The translations under genes were made by a program, and so were the position numbers. Positions 1-5,073 of a DNA stretch of 5,073 nt are shown one piece after another. The DNA lies in contig JAGHVA010000104.1 in assembly GCA_018064565.1 (NCBI GenBank), positions 1-5,073 on the forward strand, in the 5' to 3' direction. Under the pieces are notes generated by a model. It made no database searches. It saw only the letters and a program-made list of their open reading frames with translations, and was not told the DNA's origin. Every line of letters begins with the position of its first letter. Position 1 is the first letter of the stretch. This DNA comes from Candidatus Colimorpha onthohippi. Its GTDB lineage: Bacteria; Bacteroidota; Bacteroidia; Bacteroidales; P3.

Positions 1-3000
1 TTATACGAGCAGCTGAAAAACAAAAATAAAAAAGGTGTCAACGCAACATTCTTCGCCATCTACAAGATAAACGTAGCTGACAACAGCGGCAAAGAAAAGC
101 AATTACAGGCTTATAAATGGCGTAGCGATGCGCTGAGCCGCAAGCTTGATCTAAGCGAGTTGGTGTTTGTAATTGGTGATATTTGCGGTGCTATGGCTGG
201 CAGTAGTGGCTACCTTGGCGCCATCAGCGATCGTTCTAAGGAGTTATATTTCAATCATCTTACGGTAGGACAGTACCTCATGCAGCAAATCGACAAAAAT
301 CCACATTTCAGCATGGCTAACATAGTGTTTTACCGCCAGGACTACCTCGATGAGTTTGAACGTATATGGGAGGAGCAAGCCAAACACCACCAAGAGCTGA
401 CTCCCGAACTAAAAAGCCATATCCGCGATTATATCATCTTCCATCAGCGCCCGCTTAAAAGCAAGAAGTCGATGCTGGATGTGTGCACTTTCGAAAACCG
501 AACGGTTACCTATACCGTGGACGGAAAGACCAAAAGCAAACTGGTGGGTCTAAAGGTTTGCCCCAAGTCGTCGCCTCTGTTTCAAGAGTTCAAAATATGG
601 CAGATTCTAAACAACTTGGCAATCAGAAACGAGGAAGGAAGTCGTTCTATCACGCTCGATGAGATGAACCTACTGGCTAACGAGTTGCAGTACCAAGACA
701 AGATGAAAAAGGATAAGGTGCTGAAGGTGCTGTTTGGCAGCAAGGGCAAGCAGTACGACTTGAACTACCCAGAGATAGAGGGCAACCGCACGCTGTCGGC
801 ATTGGTTCGTGCTTACGCCAAAATATTGACCTTGAATGGTAGCGATGAGTACAATATCGACAAAATGAGCGCATCCGAGATAGAGACAGTGATAGGCGGT
901 GGACTGAAACAACTGGGTGTTACTGCCGATATCATACATTTTCATTCCGACTATGTAGGCAAGGACTACGAGCAGCAACCCCTATTCAGGCTCTGGCACT
1001 TGCTATACTCTTACGAGGGCGACAATTCCGCCACGGGCAACGTAGCTCTTATCAATCGATTAAAAGAGCAGTTTGGTTTTGACCACGACAGTGCGGTTAC
1101 TTTATCGGCTGTAACGTTCCAAGACGATTATGGCAATCTTAGCAGCAAGGCCATGCGGCTGATTCTGCCTCGCCTGAAGGCTGGAAATGAGTATAGTAAG
1201 GCTTGTTCGAACGCTGGCTACCGCCACTCTGAACGTTCGCGCACACGCGAAGAGTTGGATCAGCGCCAGTACAAAGACCATTTGGATCAAATCCCTCGTG
1301 GCGCACTCCGCAACCCTGTGGTCGAAAAGATATTAAACCAGATGATTCATGTGGTAAACGGCGTGTCTGCCGCCTATGGCAAGCCCGACGAGATAAGGAT
1401 TGAGCTGGCTCGCGAACTTAAGAGAAATGCGCAAGAACGTGCAGATATGACTAAATCTATCTCTGACAATACCATTCGCAACGAGCAGTACAAGAAGGAG
1501 ATTCAGGACAAATTCGGCTTCTCACATGTAAGCGGCAACGATATCCTGCGCTATAGGCTATACAAAGAGCTGGAACCTAACGGATTCCACACCCTTTACA
1601 GCAAAACGTATATTCCCGAAGAGAAGCTATTTTCGAAGGAGTTTGACATAGAGCATATCATACCTCAGGCTCGGCTATTTGACGACTCGTTTAGCAACAA
1701 AACGCTCGAAACTCGTCAAGTAAACATCGACAAAGGCGCATCCACCGCTATGGACTACATGTTGACGACCTACAGTCAGGAAGAGGTAGAGCAGTACAAA
1801 CAGCGCCTTCGCGACTTGTTTCAAAGAGGTTGTTTAAGCCAAGCCAAGTACAAAAAGCTGCTGATGCGAGAGGCAGATATCCCAAGCGATTTTATCGACC
1901 GCGACCTGCGCAACACACAATACATATCACGCAAGGCCTGCGAACTGCTGGAGGATATGTGCCGAACGGTAGTTGCCACCACTGGCTCTATCACCGACAG
2001 ACTACGCGACGACTGGCAGTTGGTAAACGTAATGCAAGAGCTGAATTGGGACAAATACAACGCCTTAGGGCTTACGGAGACATTTCAAGACCACGACGGA
2101 CGCACCTACCGTAGAATCAAGGACTGGACCAAACGCAACGACCACCGCCACCACGCTATGGATGCACTGACCATAGCCTTTACCAAGCCTTCCTATATCC
2201 AGTATCTGAACAACCTCAACGCCCGCAGCGACAAAGCTGGCGCCATCTATGCTATCCAGCAAAAAGAGTTGTACAAAGACACCAATGGCAATTTGCGCTT
2301 CCTCCCACCCATGCCTCTCGACCAGTTCCGCTACGAAGCCAAGATACACCTACAGCAGATATTGATATCCATCAAGGCTAAAAACAAGGTGCTGACGCCC
2401 AATGTCAACAAAACCAAGAAGCATGGTAGCCTCAACAAGCGTGTGCAACTCACCCCTCGAGGACAACTGCACAACGAGTCGGTATATGGCTGCAGCAAGC
2501 AGTATGCTACACGCCAGGTGGCTGTGGGTAGCAAGATGACCGCCGAGATGATAGCCCTTGTGGCCAAAAAGAATGAGCGCCAAGCCCTACAAGCACGATT
2601 AGATGCCTTTGGTGGTGATGCCAAAAAGGCATTTACGGGCAAGAATGCTCCCGACAAAAACCCGATTTGGCTCGACGAGGCGCACTCCGCCCAATTGGGC
2701 AAGACGGTAAAGATAGTAGAGTACGAGACCTACTACCCAATTCGCAAAGAGATATCGCCCGAATTGAAGATAGACAAAGTAATCGACAAGGGCATACAGC
2801 AGTTGCTCCGAGAGCGGCTGGCAAAGTATGGCGGCGATGCCAAAAAGGCGTTCAGCAACCTTGAAGAAGACCCGATATGGGTAAACCAAGCCAAAGGCAT
2901 TGCCCTGAAGCGCGTGCGCATAAGCGGCATTGCCAATGCTGTGCCACTCCATGACAAGAAAGACCACTTTGGCAAGCCAATATTAGATGCCGAAGAGCAT

Positions 3001-3471
3001 AAGATACCTACCGACTATGTCAGCCCCTCCAACAACCACCATGTAGCCATATTCCGCGATGCCAATGGGGTGTTGCAAGAGCATGTGGTCAGCTTTATGG
3101 AGGCTACAGCCAGAGGGCTGCAAGGGCTGCCCGTTGTGGACAAGGACTACAACAGCGACCTCGGGTGGCAATTCTTGTTCACCATGAAGCAGAACGAGTA
3201 TTTTGTGTTTCCCAGCCCCGACTTTTCGCCTGCCGACTACGACCTTACCAACCCCGCCCACAATGCCATCATCAGCCAGCACCTCTACCGGGTACAAAAA
3301 ATAACTCACAACCAATATTTTTTCCGACATCACCTTGAAACTAATGTAGAATACCCCGCTGCATTGAAAGGATTAACGTGGAAAAGCATATGGATTCCTG
3401 CAAATCTGGAAGGCATTGTCAAAGTTCGGGTCAACCACATCGGGCAGATTGTAGCTGTAGGAGAATATTAG
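1..3471 (+). CDS. cas9: Cas9, type II-C CRISPR RNA-guided endonuclease (5' end cut off by window)
   Basis: Cas9 cuts DNA matched by the crRNA guide; HNH cuts the target strand and RuvC the other. The frame is open from base 1, so the gene starts upstream; 1,156 residues are visible. A TTG at 160 could be taken as a start, but family-like sequence runs through it (KWRSDAL before, GSSGYLGAISDRSKEL after), so it is internal. Order, in visible residues: rest of the REC lobe (1 to ~430, with LTVGQYL and the RPLKSKKS motif); RuvC-II IRIELARE with catalytic Glu468 (1402-1404); HNH core DIEHIIPQARLFDDS with His552 (1654-1656) and Asn575 (1723-1725); RuvC-III HHAMDAL with His718 and Asp721 (2152-2163); then the WED/PAM-interacting region to the conserved VGEY end. 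RuvC-I and the bridge helix are outside the window. The full protein would probably be about 1,400 residues, as in large Bacteroidota Cas9s (inference). No frameshift or lost catalytic residue is seen. cas1 follows after 4 bases. Confidence 0.97.
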   Translation, partial: LYEQLKNKNKKGVNATFFAIYKINVADNSGKEKQLQAYKWRSDALSRKLDLSELVFVIGDICGAMAGSSGYLGAISDRSKELYFNHLTVGQYLMQQIDKNPHFSMANIVFYRQDYLDEFERIWEEQAKHHQELTPELKSHIRDYIIFHQRPLKSKKSMLDVCTFENRTVTYTVDGKTKSKLVGLKVCPKSSPLFQEFKIWQILNNLAIRNEEGSRSITLDEMNLLANELQYQDKMKKDKVLKVLFGSKGKQYDLNYPEIEGNRTLSALVRAYAKILTLNGSDEYNIDKMSASEIETVIGGGLKQLGVTADIIHFHSDYVGKDYEQQPLFRLWHLLYSYEGDNSATGNVALINRLKEQFGFDHDSAVTLSAVTFQDDYGNLSSKAMRLILPRLKAGNEYSKACSNAGYRHSERSRTREELDQRQYKDHLDQIPRGALRNPVVEKILNQMIHVVNGVSAAYGKPDEIRIELARELKRNAQERADMTKSISDNTIRNEQYKKEIQDKFGFSHVSGNDILRYRLYKELEPNGFHTLYSKTYIPEEKLFSKEFDIEHIIPQARLFDDSFSNKTLETRQVNIDKGASTAMDYMLTTYSQEEVEQYKQRLRDLFQRGCLSQAKYKKLLMREADIPSDFIDRDLRNTQYISRKACELLEDMCRTVVATTGSITDRLRDDWQLVNVMQELNWDKYNALGLTETFQDHDGRTYRRIKDWTKRNDHRHHAMDALTIAFTKPSYIQYLNNLNARSDKAGAIYAIQQKELYKDTNGNLRFLPPMPLDQFRYEAKIHLQQILISIKAKNKVLTPNVNKTKKHGSLNKRVQLTPRGQLHNESVYGCSKQYATRQVAVGSKMTAEMIALVAKKNERQALQARLDAFGGDAKKAFTGKNAPDKNPIWLDEAHSAQLGKTVKIVEYETYYPIRKEISPELKIDKVIDKGIQQLLRERLAKYGGDAKKAFSNLEEDPIWVNQAKGIALKRVRISGIANAVPLHDKKDHFGKPILDAEEHKIPTDYVSPSNNHHVAIFRDANGVLQEHVVSFMEATARGLQGLPVVDKDYNSDLGWQFLFTMKQNEYFVFPSPDFSPADYDLTNPAHNAIISQHLYRVQKITHNQYFFRHHLETNVEYPAALKGLTWKSIWIPANLEGIVKVRVNHIGQIVAVGEY
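2587..2715 (+). repeat. Cas9 C-terminal module, copy 1 of a diverged internal duplication
   Basis: Visible residues 863-905 of Cas9 read LQARLDAFGGDAKKAF, then an insert-like stretch, then NPIWLDE and TVKI. The same order recurs about 90 bases after this copy ends. The two copies share GGDAKKAF and PIW exactly, and a 14-base DNA identity (2617-2630 against 2836-2849). It lies after RuvC-III, in the part of Cas9 that holds the WED and PAM-interacting domains. The role of the module is not known to me. Confidence 0.75.
2806..2922 (+). repeat. Cas9 C-terminal module, copy 2 of a diverged internal duplication
   Basis: Visible residues 936-974 of Cas9 read LRERLAKYGGDAKKAF, then EEDPIWVNQ and KRVRI. 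By eye about 18 of 39 positions match copy 1, with a gap of about three residues between KKAF and PIW and one more near the end. Both copies occur at this place in the Bacteroidota Cas9 sequences I recall, so the duplication is probably old and not specific to this strain. Confidence 0.75.
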
Positions 3472-3475
3472 CCGT

Positions 3476-4393
3476 ATGATCAAAAAGACGCTTGCTTTTA
3501 TGAACCCCGCACAACTGTCGCTGCAGCATGGCCAGATGGTGGTGCGGCAAGGTGATGGCACCGAACTGGTGCGAACCATCCCCATTGAGGACATCGGCGT
3601 AGTGCTGCTCGAATCGCAACAAATCTCCATCACCGCCCCGCTATTAGATGCGCTGGTGCAAAACAACAGTGCCGTTATCACCTGCAACGACCGTTTTATG
3701 CCATCGGGGCTGCTGATGCCCATAGCCTCCAACAGTCTGCAAAGCGAACGCTTTCAGCATCAGATAGAGGCGTCGGTGCCGCTCCGCAAGCAGCTGTGGA
3801 TGCAAACCATACGCGCCAAGATTATGGGGCAGGCTGCCATGCTACAACGCCACAACCCTCAGCAAGCCAAGCCGCTGATGGTGATGGCCGACAGCGTGCG
3901 CAGCGGCGACCCCGACAACCGCGAAGCCCAAGCCGCAGCACACTATTGGAAATATATTTTTAAGCAGTTCCCCTCGTTTGTGCGCGACCGCAATGGCGAG
4001 ATGCCCAACCCACTGCTCAACTACGGCTACGCCATACTGCGGTCGGTGGTGGCGCGCTCGCTGGTAGGCAGCGGACTGCTGCCCACACTCGGCATCCACC
4101 ACCACAACCGCTACAACGCCTACTGCTTGGCCGACGACATCATGGAACCCTATCGGCCAGTGGTGGACAACAAGGTGGTTTCCATCTTGCAGCAGCAGCC
4201 GCACTGCGAGGAGCTTACCACCGACATCAAACGGCAGCTGCTTACCATCCCCGTCGAAGATGTAACCATCGATGGCAAGAGCAGCCCGCTGATGGTAGCC
4301 GCCACGCTTACCACTGCATCGCTGGCGCGATGCTATGCAGGGCAGTCTCGGCAGATACTTTACCCTTCATACAACCCCAATGTCAACAATTGA
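3476..4393 (+). CDS. cas1: Cas1, CRISPR spacer-acquisition integrase (type II)
   Basis: Cas1 is the catalytic subunit of the Cas1-Cas2 complex, which inserts new spacers at the leader end of the array by a transesterification needing a metal ion. The protein is 305 residues, normal for type II Cas1. The three metal ligands can be placed: Glu150 in NREAQAAAHYWKYIF, His209 in TLGIHHHNRYN and Glu224 in LADDIMEPYRPVVD. The stretches PNPLLNYGYAILRS and SGLLPTLGIHH are family hallmarks. The ATG at 3476 gives the expected N-terminus (MIKKTLAFMNPAQLSL) and comes 4 bases after the cas9 stop. A GGAG at 3460-3463 is a possible but distant ribosome site (12-base gap), so coupling to cas9 translation is likely. 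Many of its 60-base stretches exceed 60% GC, higher than early cas9. The run of three His at 208-210 is slightly unusual; relatives I recall have HHRN or similar there. Confidence 0.97.
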   Translation: MIKKTLAFMNPAQLSLQHGQMVVRQGDGTELVRTIPIEDIGVVLLESQQISITAPLLDALVQNNSAVITCNDRFMPSGLLMPIASNSLQSERFQHQIEASVPLRKQLWMQTIRAKIMGQAAMLQRHNPQQAKPLMVMADSVRSGDPDNREAQAAAHYWKYIFKQFPSFVRDRNGEMPNPLLNYGYAILRSVVARSLVGSGLLPTLGIHHHNRYNAYCLADDIMEPYRPVVDNKVVSILQQQPHCEELTTDIKRQLLTIPVEDVTIDGKSSPLMVAATLTTASLARCYAGQSRQILYPSYNPNVNN

Positions 4394-4733
4394 GAACAAC
4401 CCATCACGCTATAGTCAATACCGAGTCATGTGGCTACTTGTTTTTTTCGACCTACCCACCGATACTGTTGCCGACCGTCGCAATGCAGCGCAGTTCCGCA
4501 AGGATTTGCTTTGCGATGGCTTCAACATGTTCCAATTCAGCATCTACGTCCGCCACTGTTCCAGCCGCGAGAATATGGATGTCCACCTCAAGCGGGTAAA
4601 GCAGATGCTCCCCCCATTAGGCAAGGTTGGGGTGCTGGGCATTACCGACAAGCAGTTTGGCGAGATGCACCTTTTCTATGGGCAAAAGCCACACAACACC
4701 CCACAGGCAGGAGTTCAGTTAGAGCTGTTTTAG
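4380..4733 (+). CDS. cas2: Cas2, CRISPR adaptation protein (type II-C)
   Basis: Cas2 is the small dimeric scaffold that bridges two Cas1 dimers during spacer integration. The frame is open further up (an ATG at 4335), but the ATG at 4380 is preferred because it gives a 117-residue protein starting MSTIENNPSRYSQYRVMWLL, the size and N-terminal style of Bacteroidota Cas2. A later ATG at 4428 is possible but would remove residues before the first strand. The ferredoxin-like first strand WLLVFFDLPT carries the conserved Asp24. FQFSIYVRHCSSREN, GKVGVLGITDKQFG and the C-terminal QLELF are family signatures. The start overlaps the end of cas1 by 14 bases and no Shine-Dalgarno sequence is visible, so translation is probably coupled to cas1. 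It is the last gene of the operon; the terminator hairpin begins 21 bases after the stop. Confidence 0.95.
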   Translation: MSTIENNPSRYSQYRVMWLLVFFDLPTDTVADRRNAAQFRKDLLCDGFNMFQFSIYVRHCSSRENMDVHLKRVKQMLPPLGKVGVLGITDKQFGEMHLFYGQKPHNTPQAGVQLELF

Positions 4734-4754
4734 CCGTTTGGAGCAAAATAGAAC

Positions 4755-4789
4755 AAAGGAATCCTTTTTCATCAAAAGGATTCCTTTTT
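4755..4789 (+). terminator. Intrinsic terminator hairpin after cas2, probably bidirectional
   Basis: Bases 4755-4768 and 4774-4787 form a perfect 14-bp stem (AAAGGAATCCTTTT with AAAAGGATTCCTTT) around a 5-base loop, TCATC. On the + strand the stem ends in a run of five T (4785-4789), suited to ending the cas9-cas1-cas2 transcript. On the minus strand it is followed by TTTGTTCTATTTT, which is also T-rich, so it could stop leftward transcription coming from the array. The stem is only moderately GC-rich; its length and perfect pairing are the main support. Confidence 0.85.
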
Positions 4790-4860
4790 GCATAAACCCA
4801 CTTTTTTAATTCCTAATTTGTAACCCATCATAATAAATTACAAACCGTTACAAGAATCGT
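4790..4860. promoter_or_regulatory. AT-rich leader-like region next to the first CRISPR repeat
   Basis: This 71-base stretch between the terminator and the first repeat has no coding frame of note. Bases 4801-4860 have 16 G or C in 60 (27%), far below the cas genes. It contains TTGTAAC at 4818-4824 and its inverse GTTACAA at 4847-4853, 7 bases before the array. A second TTACAA (4838-4843) lies exactly 10 bases before the one at 4848. AT-rich leaders with short protein-binding motifs are usual next to the acquisition end of arrays, but whether this is the leader or the distal flank is not settled, because repeat orientation suggests transcription towards this side. TAATTTG at 4814-4820 is close to, but not, the Bacteroidota -7 motif TAnnTTTG, and I do not call a promoter. 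Confidence 0.5.
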
Positions 4861-5073
4861 GATGTTTATGATGTTTTTGAGTCTCTAATTTTTAAGCAAT
4901 TCACAACTACGAAGCAAATCAATTTTTTCAAGATCATGATGTTTATGATGTTTTTGAGTCTCTAATTTTTAAGCAATTCACAACATAAACAAAACAAAAC
5001 AAATGTTGAACAGGATGTTTATGATGTTTTTGAGTCTCTAATTTTTAAGCAATTCACAACCTATAATGCTATG
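4861..5073 (-). CRISPR. Type II-C CRISPR array, three repeats visible, runs off right edge
   Basis: Three identical 47-base repeats lie at 4861-4907, 4938-4984 and 5014-5060. On the + strand each starts GATGTTTATGATG and ends GCAATTCACAAC. The spacers are 4908-4937 (30 bases) and 4985-5013 (29 bases); a third starts at 5061 and is cut at 5073. A 47-bp repeat with ~30-bp spacers is typical of type II-C arrays in Bacteroidota. The minus strand is given because there the repeat begins GTTGTGAATTGCTT, the usual 5' end of the crRNA repeat that pairs with tracrRNA; this orientation is an inference. No repeat is degenerate. The repeat has 13 G or C in 47, and the spacers 8 in 30 and 7 in 29. Neither spacer matches anything I could find elsewhere in the window. 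Confidence 0.97.

Noticed and set aside
1830..2114. A 94-codon + strand frame inside the HNH/RuvC-III region of cas9, and similar frames at 2667, 4330 and 4430
   Set aside because: These are out-of-frame readings of cas9, cas1 and cas2, which have clear conserved proteins over the same bases.
160..3471. TTG at 160 as the start of a shorter Cas9-like protein
   Set aside because: The frame is open back to base 1 and the upstream residues also look like Cas9, so the gene is cut by the window edge and is not short.
670..4204. Many open frames of 60-120 codons on the minus strand
   Set aside because: They all lie opposite cas9 or cas1, overlap one another, resemble no family I recognise and lack convincing start signals; they are shadows of the real genes.
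4335..4379. A 15-residue N-terminal extension of Cas2 from the ATG at 4335
   Set aside because: It would lie wholly inside cas1, would make the protein longer than usual, and the residues do not look like Cas2; the ATG at 4380 fits better.
3469..4740. The shared string TTAGCCGT around the cas9 stop (3468-3475) and the cas2 stop (4730-4737)
   Set aside because: Eight matching bases at two stop codons are easily chance, and there is no structure or flanking similarity to support a repeat.
5062..5067. TATAAT in the third spacer as a -10 promoter element
   Set aside because: It is in a spacer, which is of foreign origin, has no supporting -35 element, and Bacteroidota use a different promoter consensus.

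Overview
The window holds most of a type II-C CRISPR-Cas locus, all on the + strand: a 5'-truncated cas9 (1-3471), cas1 (3476-4393), cas2 (4380-4733), a terminator hairpin, a short AT-rich leader-like spacer, and the first three repeats of a CRISPR array that runs off the right edge. There is no csn2 and no cas4, so the order cas9-cas1-cas2-array fits subtype II-C. The large Cas9 (1,156 residues visible, RuvC-I end missing), its C-terminal VGEY, the Cas2 C-terminal QLELF, the 47-bp repeat and the ~30-nt spacers all resemble loci of Bacteroidota (Bacteroides/Prevotella/Porphyromonas-like). I cannot name the species.

Layout: cas9 and cas1 are separated by 4 bases and cas1 and cas2 overlap by 14 bases, so the three genes look like one operon. 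Cas1 and Cas2 would form the integrase that inserts new spacers, and Cas9 would be the crRNA-guided nuclease and probably helps select spacers. All catalytic residues that can be checked are present: RuvC-II Glu, HNH His and Asn, RuvC-III His/Asp, the Cas1 Glu-His-Glu triad and the Cas2 Asp. The system therefore looks intact within the window. The RuvC-I Asp, the arginine-rich bridge helix and the cas9 start lie to the left and cannot be judged.

After cas2 comes a 14-bp perfect hairpin with T-rich flanks on both strands (4755-4789), then about 70 bp of very AT-rich DNA with small inverted and direct repeats, then the array (4861 to beyond 5073). Read on the minus strand the repeat begins GTTGTGAATTGCTT, the usual 5' end of crRNA repeats in this group, so crRNAs are probably transcribed leftwards, towards the cas genes. 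No tracrRNA anti-repeat was found in the window.

This is a recognisable known system, not a new type. The points worth a second look are the duplicated module in the C-terminal part of Cas9, the convergent cas/array arrangement with a two-way terminator, the leader motifs, the missing tracrRNA and the uneven base composition along the operon. Other open frames in the window are shadows of these three genes.
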